Shown piece after piece: positions 28,801 through 35,080 of a stretch of 44,954 nt of DNA. Made by a program: the position numbers and the translations under genes. This stretch comes from Saccoglossus kowalevskii (lineage: Eukaryota > Hemichordata > Enteropneusta > Harrimaniidae): contig NW_003151259.1 of assembly GCF_000003605.2 (NCBI RefSeq), positions 243,768 through 288,721 of the forward strand, written 5' to 3'. A model generated the notes under the pieces. That model did no database searches and was not told the DNA's origin. It worked only from the letters and a program-made list of their open reading frames with translations. Numbering within the stretch: position 1 is the stretch's first letter; each line of letters starts with the position of its first letter.

Positions 28801-29061
28801 GGAATAACCCAGGCACATGTACTGTTTGGTTATACCAGTATGGAAAGCGGGTGAGAAGGTTATAAATATGCTGGTGGTGGCTGTATTATATATTACCGGT
28901 AGTGTTTTTTTATATCAATGTATTTATGAATAAGTATGTGTTACTTTGTATATTAAATTCCTCCCTGACCTATGCACTCTGACCTTTGAACCTAAAGGAA
29001 TGTGGATCCACCTATATGGTATGATACGGACGTCAAGTTGTTTGAAATCCAACGAGTGTGA
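1802..29061 (+). CDS. HID1: HID1 gene (partial: 5' exons missing), full span of coding exons in window
   Basis: Joined coding exons: 1802-1828, 6565-6669, 8451-8619, 9874-9931, 10890-11112, 11525-11635, 14145-14319, 14739-14890, 15291-15369, 15696-15860, 19100-19321, 20437-20540, 23446-23643, 24074-24165, 24743-24901, then either 27931-28012 or 28998-29061. All introns are GT-AG and every junction keeps the frame, giving 706 or 700 residues. The product matches the HID1 family (Hid1 domain; human protein about 788 residues): blocks such as SCEYIWEAGVGFA, CAYDPVGYG, NYLSRIHREEDF, GERNFGVRLNKPYS and HGTLVGLLPVPHPILIRKYQ are nearly identical. Family knowledge: HID1 is a peripheral, N-myristoylated Golgi/TGN protein needed for dense-core vesicle and neuropeptide sorting. 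The myristoylated N-terminus is not in the window. The least conserved part is the Ser/Thr/Pro/Ala-rich linker from exons 11 to 13. No membrane segment or enzymatic motif is evident. Confidence 0.95.
2030..2800. repeat. Minisatellite, 45-bp units then ~49-bp variants
   Basis: The motif AGACTTCACA recurs at 2121, 2166, 2211, 2256, 2301, 2346, 2391 and 2436, an exact 45-bp period. The consensus includes CAGCTAGTTACCAGTTGT and TAATAATGTAAA. From ~2480 to 2800 diverged copies follow, with a ~49-bp unit (CATCACATTTTAATGGCTAG). Located in a HID1 intron. Confidence 0.95.
5461..6030. repeat. Minisatellite, 63-bp unit, about 9 copies
   Basis: The motif GGAGGTGGATGTGGCTGAGG recurs at 5521, 5584, 5647, 5711, 5774, 5837, 5900 and 5963 (the last with one mismatch). 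The period is 63 bp except one 64-bp unit. It is strongly purine-biased (G-rich on plus) against an AT-rich background. Because 63 is 21 codons, it makes long open frames on the minus strand that I do not treat as genes. Confidence 0.96.
6565..6669 (+). CDS. HID1: HID1 exon (PLAQSLLNALADLLFCPDF block)
   Basis: 35 codons, phase 0 at both ends, acceptor CAACAG and donor GTAAGT. The peptide PLAQSLLNALADLLFCPDF followed by TVSHHKK matches the conserved N-terminal third of HID1. It ends in a KKGGP linker. Confidence 0.93.
6670..8450 (+). other. HID1 intron, nothing recognised
   Basis: AT-rich intron of 1.8 kb without repeats or coding signals that I can support. Confidence 0.55.
8451..8619 (+). 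CDS. HID1: HID1 exon (SCEYIWEAGVGFA block)
   Basis: 169 nt, starting in phase 0 (EKPEDPQS...) and ending one base into a codon. It contains SIDSCEYIWEAGVGFANTPP and LLKLLLTCFSEAMYLPP, both diagnostic for HID1. Acceptor TTTTTATAG, donor GTGAGT. Confidence 0.96.
9085..9760 (+). mobile_element. Family C hairpin-capped repeat, 5'-truncated
   Basis: Shares long stretches with the minus-oriented copy at 41479-42756, e.g. the segment around CAAACTTGGTATATACATTA and the (G)GCCATTTT motifs. The 3' end is the palindrome GCCATGCATGGC (9743-9754) followed by TTGT. The 5' hairpin is missing. Lies in the intron between the exons ending 8619 and starting 9874. Confidence 0.75.
9874..9931 (+). CDS. HID1: HID1 exon (NPWITYFCSSENR)
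   Basis: 58 nt; the first two bases complete the Ala codon left by the previous exon. Reads DAHTSPNPWITYFCSSEN and ends two bases into an Arg codon. It corresponds to the NPWVQFFCSTENR segment of vertebrate HID1. Acceptor TTTTTCAG, donor GTGAGA. Confidence 0.95.
9932..10889 (+). other. HID1 intron, nothing recognised
   Basis: About 960 bases of AT-rich intron. No exon or clear repeat found. Confidence 0.5.
10890..11112 (+). CDS. HID1: HID1 exon (CAYDPVGYG block)
   Basis: 223 nt; completes Arg, then HALPLFTSLLN, CAYDPVGYGVPYNHLMFSD and LLVVTLDHDS. It ends with a low-complexity Thr/Val/Gly linker (VEAGD) before GTAAGT. Acceptor TTATTTCAG. The central part is almost identical to vertebrate HID1; the linker after LDHDS is variable in the family. 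Confidence 0.96.
11113..11524 (+). other. HID1 intron, nothing recognised
   Basis: About 410 bases; a short open frame (11166-11366) has no recognisable similarity and conflicts with the gene structure. Confidence 0.5.
11525..11635 (+). CDS. HID1: HID1 exon (NYLSRIHREEDF block)
   Basis: 37 codons, phase 0 at both ends. Reads GIPDNLFVNYLSRIHREEDF then YFILKGLTRLLNNPLIQ. Acceptor TTGACAG, donor GTGAGT. The hairpin-capped repeats start 60 bases into the next intron. Confidence 0.96.
11695..11780 (+). mobile_element. Family B 5'-end fragment
   Basis: Begins TTTTAGCTCCCCTGTTGACT and continues GAGCAAAGATTGTCATATGA, a diverged family B 5' hairpin and flank. It stops where the family A element begins. 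Confidence 0.7.
12365..13160. repeat. 143-bp tandem monomers within family A element
   Basis: Four consecutive monomers before the gap are spaced exactly 143 bp, with at least one more after it. Monomers differ by few substitutions (GTAGTAAT/GTACTAAT, CTAATTAGC/CTAATTTGC), which suggests recent homogenisation. Confidence 0.9.
12887..13001. other. Assembly gap (115 N)
   Basis: A run of N inside the 143-bp array. The spacing between equivalent points on either side (12810 to 13015, 205 bp) is not a multiple of 143, so the gap length is only an estimate and the array is probably mis-sized. Confidence 0.95.
13639..14010 (+). mobile_element. Family B element, 3'-truncated
   Basis: Begins TTTTTAGCTCCGCTGTCTGC with the hairpin and TTATCATATGAGTGATTGTCC, then one or two core monomers (TGGTGAATATTTTTGTCATT). 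The 3' palindrome is missing. It directly abuts the 3' end of the family A element. Confidence 0.8.
14145..14319 (+). CDS. HID1: HID1 exon (TYLPGSVKK...NDARADQ)
   Basis: 175 nt, phase 0 start, ending one base into a Ser codon. Contains QELFVLFWKMCDANKKFLYY and KSSDVLDVLVPILYHLNDAR, matching HID1. Acceptor TTGATTTCAG, donor GTAAGT. Confidence 0.96.
14320..14738 (+). other. HID1 intron, nothing recognised
   Basis: About 420 bases, AT-rich, no feature. Confidence 0.5.
14739..14890 (+). CDS. HID1: HID1 exon (SRVGLMHIGVFILLLLSGER)
   Basis: 152 nt; completes the Ser codon and reads RVGLMHIGVFILLLLSGER, then NFGVRLNKPYS and DIPVFTGTHADFLII. This is the most conserved stretch of the family. The hydrophobic run belongs to the helical fold and is not evidence for a membrane span. 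Acceptor TACTTTCAG, donor GTAAGT. Confidence 0.97.
14891..15290 (+). other. HID1 intron, nothing recognised
   Basis: 400 bases, AT-rich, no feature. Confidence 0.5.
15291..15369 (+). CDS. HID1: HID1 exon (VFHKIITSGHQRLQPLFDCL)
   Basis: 79 nt, phase 0 start, ending one base into a Val codon before GTAAGT; acceptor TATTGACAG. The peptide is identical or nearly identical to vertebrate HID1 throughout. Confidence 0.97.
15370..15695 (+). other. HID1 intron with short direct repeat
   Basis: 326 bases. The phrase GTGATAGCACAATGTATTTTA occurs twice (near 15430 and 15560), with similar neighbouring phrases, suggesting a ~130-bp partial duplication. Otherwise empty. Confidence 0.5.
15696..15860 (+). 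CDS. HID1: HID1 exon (SPYLKSLSMVSANKLLHLLE)
   Basis: 165 nt; completes Val, then SPYLKSLSMVSANKLLHLLE, HHLVFFLLEVFNNIIQYQFD. Donor GTGAGT after one base of the Gly codon, acceptor CAATTTCAG. An open frame continues on both sides, but the phase and the similarity stop exactly at the splice sites. Confidence 0.96.
15861..19099 (+). other. HID1 intron
   Basis: 3.2 kb. Besides the family B element it holds four loosely repeated ATCAACCT(G)GTTGAT-like phrases (17320-17460), a run of 17 C near 18115, and a stretch from ~17500 to 18760 with more G+C and CpG than its surroundings. No exon recognised. Confidence 0.5.
16272..16958 (+). mobile_element. Family B hairpin-capped element, full length
   Basis: 5' hairpin: AGCTCCGCT / CGAC-TTT-GTCG / AGCGGAGCT (16272-16302). 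The core has ~157-bp monomers (TCTAATTTTG at 16461, 16617, 16774). Near the 3' end AGCGGAGCT (16926-16934) is inverted relative to the 5' start, then the palindrome CAGCC-GACA-GGCTG (16939-16952) and CTTGTT. Flanked by a T-run on the 5' side. No coding capacity. Confidence 0.88.
19100..19321 (+). CDS. HID1: HID1 exon (NLVYTIIRKR and variable linker)
   Basis: 222 nt; completes Gly, then NANLVYTIIRKRTVFHQLAN and LPTDYQSITRALSRRRKLSS. After that comes an Ala/Glu/Thr-rich linker with AEPGTLKATLAATPG, which matches the AEPGTLK...ATPG motif of vertebrate HID1. Acceptor ACCATCAG, donor GTATGG (weaker than its neighbours). Confidence 0.94.
19322..20436 (+). other. HID1 intron, nothing recognised
   Basis: 1.1 kb of AT-rich intron with no repeat or coding signal noted. 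Confidence 0.5.
20437..20540 (+). CDS. HID1: HID1 exon (linker, VERMTERTELG)
   Basis: 104 nt; completes Gly, reads VERMTERTELGAPPTEALAT and ends AVQPPDSLQ before GTAAGT. It is a low-complexity linker, so the call rests mainly on splice sites, phase and position. Vertebrate HID1 has a similar short charged motif after ATPG. Confidence 0.82.
20672..21143. repeat. 26-bp direct repeats flanking a 420-bp insert
   Basis: GGCAACTCAATAACAGTATG (20672-) and GGCATCTCAATAACAGTATG (21118-) both continue CC(C/T)TCT. 24 of 26 bases match. The sequence between is not recognisable. It could be a long target-site duplication or a segmental duplication edge. Confidence 0.7.
21401..22300 (+). mobile_element. 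Family C' hairpin-capped element, full length
   Basis: 5' hairpin AGTCCCCGTTTGGAC (21401-21415), loop GAA, GTCCAAAAACAGGGACT (21419-21435). The core repeats phrases such as CATGTCCGGAACTGTTT, TTCAATCAAACTTTGTATG and GGCGGCCATTTTGT. Near the 3' end AGCGGGGACT (22270-22279) inverts the 5' start, then GCATT-ATC-AATGC (22282-22294) and TTGTTT. Preceded by a T-run. Confidence 0.86.
22726..22758 (+). CDS. Possible HID1 33-nt cassette microexon
   Basis: Eleven codons, NGTQVGLTFPQ, phase 0 at both ends, between a pyrimidine-rich tract ending GATAG and a GTACAG donor. Inclusion or skipping would keep the reading frame between 20540 and 23446, inside the variable linker. No homology supports it; it is an inference from splice-like signals only. 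Confidence 0.3.
23446..23643 (+). CDS. HID1: HID1 exon (Ser-rich linker)
   Basis: 66 codons, phase 0 at both ends, acceptor TGATTGCAG and donor GTAAGT. Reads a Ser/Ala/Thr-rich region (ASDTESSAAEEYKPRSRGDS, SKPTSPTTS) and ends KATSDW, matching the (P)EW that precedes the conserved C-terminal domain in vertebrates. Many SP/TP and basic-Ser motifs suggest a disordered, phosphorylated segment (inference). Confidence 0.88.
23644..24073 (+). other. HID1 intron, nothing recognised
   Basis: 430 bases; the open frame continuing from the upstream exon shows no similarity and is intronic read-through. Confidence 0.5.
24074..24165 (+). CDS. HID1: HID1 exon (SWKQKLPLQTIMRLLQVLVP)
   Basis: 92 nt, phase 0 start (VQSWKQKLPLQTIMRLLQVL then VPQVEKICID), ending two bases into a Lys codon before GTAAGC. 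Acceptor TCTATCAG. Near-identical to the vertebrate C-terminal block. Confidence 0.96.
24166..24742 (+). other. HID1 intron, nothing recognised
   Basis: About 580 bases without a supportable feature. Confidence 0.5.
24743..24901 (+). CDS. HID1: HID1 exon (GLTDESEILKFLQHGTLVGL)
   Basis: 159 nt; completes Lys, reads GLTDESEILKFLQHGTLVGL, LPVPHPILIRKYQ and MWFRTYMWGIIYL. It ends two bases (AG) into an Arg codon before GTATGT. This donor must choose between two downstream terminal exons, both of which begin with G and complete AGG. Confidence 0.97.
25336..25569. mobile_element. MITE with perfect 16-bp inverted repeats
   Basis: AGTACTGTAAAACATG at 25336-25351 and its exact reverse complement at 25554-25569. 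The inside is rich in TTAGCGAA-like phrases on both strands. 234 bp. With TA as target duplication the element would start CTGTAAAAC; the AGTACT palindrome leaves the exact edge ambiguous. Confidence 0.82.
25905..26016. mobile_element. Small TTAA-flanked foldback element
   Basis: TTAA at 25905-25908 and 26013-26016 enclose an inverted repeat: ATTATCATTGGAGTAATTTT...AAACAAACA pairs with TGTTTGTTTGTGC...ATTACTCCAATTATAAT, about 30 bp with few mismatches. 112 bp in all. RNA from either strand would form a long hairpin. Confidence 0.78.
26227..26934. mobile_element. MITE-like element with 18-bp inverted repeats
   Basis: TTTATCTGAAAGATCGCC at 26227-26244 pairs with GGCAATCTTTCAGATAAA at 26917-26934 (one mismatch). 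A second matching phrase, GGGTGATGTTT, lies just inside on the left, with AAACATCACCC on the right. 708 bp. A 92-codon open frame on the plus strand (26655-26933) has no recognised similarity. Confidence 0.72.
27931..28012 (+). CDS. HID1: HID1 terminal exon, copy a (ends QRVKDVKES)
   Basis: 82 nt from a strong acceptor (CTCTATCTAG) to TAA at 28010-28012. The G completes Arg, then NIDPPVWYDTDVKLFEVQRV and six extra residues KDVKES. Human HID1 ends at the QRV position, so this copy adds a short charged tail. An AATAAA lies about 150 bases downstream (28165-28170). Confidence 0.92.
28013..28997 (+). other. Interval between the two HID1 terminal exons
   Basis: 985 bases: 3' UTR of the copy-a transcript and intron of the copy-b transcript. 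AT-rich, with one AATAAA (28165). No similarity between the sequences flanking the two exons is evident, so any duplication is old. Confidence 0.6.
28165..28170 (+). promoter_or_regulatory. Candidate polyadenylation signal after terminal exon a
   Basis: AATAAA 153 bases after the TAA of copy a. It would let transcripts end before copy b. Candidate only, because AATAAA is frequent in AT-rich DNA. Confidence 0.45.
28998..29061 (+). CDS. HID1: HID1 terminal exon, copy b (ends at QRV)
   Basis: 64 nt after an acceptor CCTAAAG preceded by a pyrimidine-rich stretch. The G completes Arg, then NVDPPIWYDTDVKLFEIQRV and TGA at 29059-29061. This is the same terminus as human HID1. Compared with copy a, 16 of 61 aligned bases differ but only three residues change, all Ile/Val exchanges, so both copies look selected as protein. 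Splicing from 24901 fits either copy. Confidence 0.9.
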
Positions 29062-30825
29062 AGTGAAGATGTGGAGAAACCTGGATGAGAATTCTAGAAA
29101 GTATACCGAACTTAATGATTACATTCCCCATTTAATGTGTAAACAATTTGTTGGTTTTCCCCAGTATCTTAAGTTCCAAACACATATTTTAAAACACATA
29201 TTTTTCATCGTGTGTCCCAGCTCTGAAATATAAGGAATTTACACCCCATGCATTGTTATTTCTATAAAGGTCACATTACTCAATCTATTAAACAAAGAGT
29301 TTCTTTTTTGTTTGGATCTTGTCATTTACCTCACTCCCTTCTTCATATTGGTGACCAATATAACCATAGTTATGAAGAGAAAAGCTAACTACTGAGTATC
29401 TTATTAGTAGAGGGGACTGTTTTCAGATACATTTACTTGTAAAGTTTTCTCTTTTCTTGTAGTTATATATAATCATGTATTCTTACTATTTAATATGTAA
29501 AATAAATTACTGTAGTAGAAGAAAACAAACTTTTAAGTTAGTTTAAAAGTAGTCTTTGTCGAAATTCTCTTGTTCTCCAACATTTTCTCACCCTAGATCA
29601 TCATCTTGGTAAATAAGAATGTTGCATTATGGGATTCACTAGAGGGCAAAGGTCAATAAGGGAGTGCAATTCTAACCATTCCAAAGATTACAGTGTACAT
29701 AAATTATACCGGGTAGTTAACAAACTGATGAAAGGAATTTGGGAAGAGATGTTTTTAGTTGTATGTGGTTTAAAAGTATAGCAGGTTTTACTTTTTTTCA
29801 TCCTTGGGCTTGTGCAATTATATATGCCAGTCAGTTTGACCTATCAAAGCACAGAACACTTTGATTCCTTGTGATAGTTTCCAAGGACCTGATGCGTTTT
29901 TGCTGCATGCCATTCGGTATTGAAACTGTTGACACAACAGAACATAGATAGCAAGTTTTCAATTTTGAAACATTTGACGAGTTGAATTGAACATGAATTT
30001 ATTTAAAATGCATGTCTGCATGGAGTGTGAGACCTATTGTGTGATCAGTCTAGGCCTGATGTATAGAATAGGTAGTATCAGAATTTGTTTTTCCCCTGAG
30101 CACGTTTGGACAATCTTTCTTAAAAAAAAGAAATCTAAATAAATTAACTATAATTGTTGCCATGTAATGAACAAGACACCAAAGTATAATTCTATAAATC
30201 TCTTTAATCAATAGCATGAAAATGTTACAGTGCCTACACAGATGATTACAAGAAAAGATAGATTTTTGTGTCCATCGTTACTGCATGCTTTTACAGTATC
30301 AATTTGTTTTGAATATTGTAGCATTTGTTTTGTATTATGTTTTATGAGATTTCATTAATGTATTTATGTTTAGGTTGAACAAATGTGAAAACTTTATATT
30401 GTCACAAATACCTACAAAGTTTGTGATGTAATCACTATTGCATTTTAGTTTTCAGCTATTTGCTTGTAGATTTCTTTGTTTCTTAAACAGTGTACAAAAA
30501 CCTCAGTATATATTACGAAAATATATTTGTAAAGAAAAAAAATAACAAGTACATTGTAATAGACATGTGAGCCTTTATTTGTGAGTATTATTTCTGTTTT
30601 ACTGCTTCAGTGGTTTTTCATAGATTTGCCAGCATTATTTTTAAATGAAGAGAGATTAATATTTGAGGAGTTTGGGATTGCTGGACAGTGTGGTAGTAAT
30701 CTGTAAGGTTTTAGTTGTAAAGGATTTATCTCATTAAAGGTAAATATGTAACTAGAAAGCATGTGAGTTGAGTATCTATATATTAATAACAGTTCCCAGA
30801 AATGCTTTGAAAAGTTTTGTATGCT
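29062..30825 (+). other. HID1 3' UTR and intergenic DNA
   Basis: AT-rich, no coding signal. Contains the candidate poly(A) signal at 29501. Confidence 0.5.
29501..29506 (+). promoter_or_regulatory. Candidate polyadenylation signal after terminal exon b
   Basis: AATAAA about 440 bases beyond the TGA of copy b, in AT-rich sequence. It is the first plausible signal I noted there. Candidate only. Confidence 0.4.
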
Positions 30826-31026
30826 TCACTGTTGATAAAGTTGAGCAGAGCTCTTCGTATTACTGATTGTTCATAGACATCTTTTTGTTGGCCAATGACT
30901 TTGATACTTTCAAGGAGGGTACCTTGGGTGGTTTTACCTCGGATTTATTCATTTCGATTTTCTCTAATTCTTTATTAGTAAAAAAATACTATTTTCAACT
31001 TCTCAAACACTTGCCTGATTGCTTTT
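30826..31026 (+). mobile_element. Family B fragment, degraded
   Basis: Matches the family B 5' end in diverged form (GTTGAGCAGAGCTCTTCGTA, then the ACCTTGGGTGG and CTCTAATTCTTTATT phrases). It is cut off where a family C 5' end begins. Confidence 0.6.
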
Positions 31027-31028
31027 GT

Positions 31029-31620
31029 TTAGTTCAAGTTTGGACGCTGTCGGAAAACGGGGACTTATGGATTCACCTCAGTGCATGCATGCGTACATGT
31101 ATGTGTGCGTCCGGACCTATATCTTGGACATGCCTGGACTGATTACATTCAAACTTCACACATACATCATACATAATATACATGTGCACTTTAATTTGTT
31201 TCACAATGTGAATGGCGACCATTTTTGTGCTGAAAAATCATTGAAATGAAGCATCTCTGACATTCTGGAAATAGATGTTGGCTGATTGAGGATGGATGTT
31301 GTTCAAACTTGGTACACATAAATTAGACATGGGTCCCTGATGCTTGTCATTTTGTATTCCAGATCAAATTCAAAATGGCTGATTGGTGGCCATTTTGTTT
31401 TAATGAATGCTGTTCCAGAGCAATATCTCTCAATATGGACAAGTACTTGTTTGATGATCAGATACAAGATGACTGTATGGCAATCATTTTAATGTTAAAA
31501 AATCTCTGACATGTTTATGTTCAAACTATATAGTACTACCGTATATACTATGGTAATATAAACAAAACTATATATCTTAAACTTAATAACTAACCAGGAA
31601 TGTGCCATGCATGACTTGTT
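31029..31620 (+). mobile_element. Family C hairpin-capped element
   Basis: Diverged 5' hairpin (AGTTCAAGTTTGGACGC...AAACGGGGACT, 31031-31064), a core with GGCGACCATTTTTGTGC and CAAACTTCACACATACATCA phrases shared with 9085-9760. The 3' palindrome is GCCATGCATGAC (31604-31615) followed by TTGTT. Confidence 0.72.
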
Positions 31621-32029
31621 TATATATATATATATCGGGTAAATCATTATAAAGGTGTTTATTGTAACAAAGTTACAGTGTATGAATTTCATATTACTGA
31701 TGCTTGTCCATACAGTATGCGATGTGAATCAAAATGGCTGATTGGTGGCCATGTTATTTTATTTTTTTAACCTCTTCTCAAACATGCTTTGACTGATTTT
31801 GTTGATGAAAGAAAGTATAAAATCAAGTCATGGTATACCTTGGCACATCAATTACTTTTGACGACTTTCGTCTGACTGGTGGCCATTTTTGTTTCGCATG
31901 TTTCTCTGTAATGCCTGAGCTAATTTCATTTAAACTTGGTATGAACAAAATGCATTTTATTTGATTTATGGTAGAAACCTACTCATGAATGCAAATACTC
32001 AGAATTTATTCATGTTCAAATAAAGTGTA

Positions 32030-32477
32030 CTTCCAGGCATTATAAGGATATCGGCTTAAAAAAGTTGGGGTCATCTAAGTTTCATTGAAATGTGATGATT
32101 AGTACATTTTGTACTTGAGATATCAGTGGAAAAGCCGAAAATGTACTAATTAATGCAAATTAGGTAATTAATATGCACAGATTTTCACCCAACACTAATT
32201 AAAACCTGGCCTTACTTCAGAGCATCTATGTACAAAGTTTCATCAAAAACCAATGAGTGGTTCTTTAGATATCAGTCATGGAACAGCTTAAAATGAACTA
32301 ATTATCATGCAAATTAGGTAATTAATATGCATGGTTCTTCTAAAACCTAATCAAATCTGCACCAAGTTCATCAAAAAACGATGTATGGTTCTTGAGATAT
32401 CAGTGGAACAGACGGACACACACATACAGACACATTAACTGCAAAGACTCCCATTGTGTGCTTTGCACACGGGAATC
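32030..32477 (-). mobile_element. Family A element, 3'-truncated, inverted
   Basis: Reverse complement of the family A 5' half. The hairpin is GACTCCCATTGTGTGC (32446-32461), TTT, GCACACGGGAATC (32465-32477). Before it lie CAGACGGACACACACATACA and two monomers with GCAAATTAGGTAATTAATAT. Confidence 0.8.
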
Positions 32478-32583
32478 AAAAATGTCAAAAAATTGTGCTC
32501 TATGGAATTGTAGCAATTATTGAAAAATATTAGAACAAGTTTCTCAAAATATGTCGCTGTAACACACAAAATAATGCTATTTC

Positions 32584-32949
32584 ATGGTGCCACGGGACAA
32601 TAACTTTATGATTTTACATAATAAAACAAACACTCATGCAATTTATGGCCAACTTTCTCAAAAATTAGGAGTAGGCTTCTACCTTAAAACATTTAACCAG
32701 TTTATGTGTGACTTGGACAAAACCTGGATAAGGTACTCTAAGAAGTTATGCCATCTTGTTAACATTCTGAACTATGACACTGACGAATTGTTTTGGCAAA
32801 GTTACTTAAAATTGAAAGGATTTTCAACTATGCTTTTCCAAAAATACAATTTTAAAGTTACGGTACCTTGTGCGAGATTTGAAGCCATGACAAGAGTTTA
32901 CAAGACTGATGTGCTAACTAATGTTATGGGTTCAATAACAAACTCATAG
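32584..32949 (+). CDS. Open frame, 121 codons, unrecognised
   Basis: ATG at 32584, TAG-ended, without long low-complexity tracts (MVPRDNNFMILHNKTN...). It lies just beyond an inverted family A copy in the intergenic gap. No domain, signal peptide or family recognised. Its amino-acid mix is not obviously random translation, but in AT-rich DNA a frame this long can occur by chance. Confidence 0.15.
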   Translation: MVPRDNNFMILHNKTNTHAIYGQLSQKLGVGFYLKTFNQFMCDLDKTWIRYSKKLCHLVNILNYDTDELFWQSYLKLKGFSTMLFQKYNFKVTVPCARFEAMTRVYKTDVLTNVMGSITNS

Positions 32950-33932
32950 CAACATACATCATGACTGTGACAACCACCGCTATTTAATACTGTACAAGGA
33001 ACAAGTACAATTGTTCACTTTATTATTCAGGTTATGCATGGTTCAGCCTTGGGTTAATGAATAGCTGGTTTATAAACCAAATCTACCTATTTTTGCCAAC
33101 TCAACTATCCTCATCATAAAATAATTGCAAAGTAAAGAGTTATAAATATGGAAAAAGGTTTCTTGCATTAAAGAGATGTGGTTGCCGCATTCCTTACAAG
33201 CTGGCATAAAAGTATACAATGCATGTACACTACTAATACACGCACAATTCAAACACTGCTTTTTAATATTCATAACTACCAATACAAACCACTTGTATGT
33301 GTTCTATTTCAGTTTTATTTAATGTCAATTATGACAAATATGATACAGAAGTGTAAAAATGTACAGAAATTATAAAAACATAGGGAACGTTCACCAGATG
33401 AATAGCGCCTTTTACATCCAAAATAAAAAATAATGTGATGATTTAACAGAAATATTGACACTTTTTAACTCCCAGCAATTTGTTAAAATCCCCAAACCTG
33501 TTTGAGCAGAAATTAAAAACAACTTATAGTGATGTGGTGTATTGTATTTATGGTACCAACCGGCAAAATGATAAATTCTTCATGATTTGAAGGTCATGAA
33601 ATGTAACATCTAAAAACATTATCATGTACCAATTCATGAAAAACATCGCAATTTTACAATTACAGTAATCATAGTGGCTGTACAGGTATGCTGGATCTTT
33701 CAACAATTATTGTAATCACTATAATTTCATCGTTTGTGCTAAAAGTGACTGTAAACTTATTGATGTGATCAAGCACTTACTGAATCTAAGATATTTTCTA
33801 ACATGAAATAGAATGATGATTGTCCTTTAGCAGTATCTAGCAACCATCAACCTGAACACATTACAAGTATTATATGTGTTACAATGAAAGTATAAGAGCT
33901 ACATGGCTGTGGTTTAACTCTTCAATAATGAC

Positions 33933-34372
33933 TATACTGAAAAACATGTCTTTTTAGCAAGCATGTTATTTTAGCAAATTTACCTACTGTTAAGTAGTTT
34001 ATATTCATATATTTTTGCTGAGGGATAAATCAGTGAAAATACCTTTTCCTATATTTTACATTAACAAAAATACACCAATATGTCGTTTCAGTGAAAAATT
34101 ATTCCAGGTAAAATAAAATATTTTACAGTAATCTGTAATTTTTGCTAATTCAAAATAAATTTTATTCGCACAATGTGATTGCTTTGAAAGGCGATGGTCA
34201 TTGTGCTGCTTGCCGTTTGATATGGTACTCGTGGTGAGTATACAACGTATGTAAAATGCATTGTTTACATGAAAATCAACCACCCTTTAATCACAGTTTT
34301 TAGTAACCGTGCTTTAATTTAGTTGAATTGGCTAAAATGGCATGTAGCTATTGAAACACGTTTTACAGTATA
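33933..34372. mobile_element. MITE-like element related to 25336-25569
   Basis: TATACTGAAAAACATG (33933-33948) pairs with CACGTTTTACAGTATA (34357-34372), 14 of 16 positions. The ends are the same TACTGTAAAAC(A/G)TG motif as at 25336. Internally TTTTAGCAAATTT and TTTTTGCTAATTC phrases recall that element too. About 440 bp. Confidence 0.62.
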
Positions 34373-34654
34373 CTGGTACACACAAGTATGTCAACCATTG
34401 ATAATTTTAATCAGCAAGTCAAATAGTGAAAACTTCTGGCGCCCTTCCCTTTAAACATATTTCCTTGTAAAAAATCTAAATTTAAACAAATATTGAATGT
34501 AAACATCCCCTACTTTTTTTAAAAATGTATTAGCTAATCAGGATATATAATTTAAGTGTTTTTTAAAGACTTGCATTGTAATGAATTAGAAACAGACAAA
34601 TATGCCAAAATGAATTCTAAACTTGTTCTCCATGAAATGGTGGGACGCCTTCAC

Positions 34655-34945
34655 TCTTGACGCAGGGGTCACCCCAACCAGGGTCACTGCTGACTGGGGT
34701 CACCTCAACCAGGGTCACTGCTGACTGGGGTCACCCCAACCAGGGTCACTTCTGACTGGGGTCACCCCAACCAGGGTCACTGCTGACTGGGGTCACCTCA
34801 ACCAGGGTCACTGCTGACTGGGGTCACCCCAACCAGGGTCACTTCTGACTGGGGTCACCCCAACCAGGGTCACTTCTGACTGGGGTCACCCCAACCAGGG
34901 TCACTTCTGACTGGGGTCACCCCAACCAGGGTCACTGCTGACTGC
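34655..34945. repeat. 31-bp minisatellite with paired GGGTCA motifs
   Basis: About nine units of CCAGGGTCACTGCTGACTGG followed by GGTCACCCCAA (e.g. 34681, then +31). Units differ at two sites (CTGCTG/CTTCTG and CACCCC/CACCTC). It ends about 135 bases past the CEP131 stop and may be transcribed in its 3' UTR. Confidence 0.95.
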
Positions 34946-35080
34946 TGCATTTCCAATATCACCATTACAGTATTTCATTGCTAGAAATCATGATGAACAA
35001 ATTTTATAGAATCCTTTCTTAACAAAAACACAATTGAGAGTGCTCCTATTCTGTTTTATAAAATTATAATTTATGAATGT

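Larger units (their letters stand above)
29062..35080. other. Intergenic region between convergent HID1 and CEP131
   Basis: 6.0 kb between the two stop codons. Contains degraded family A, B and C elements (30.8-32.5 kb), one unrecognised frame (32584), a MITE (33933-34372) and the 31-bp array. No other gene is supportable. Confidence 0.6.

Noticed and set aside
34655-34945. Regular array resembling CRISPR repeats
   Set aside because: Units are contiguous 31-bp copies without spacers, in a eukaryotic gene context.
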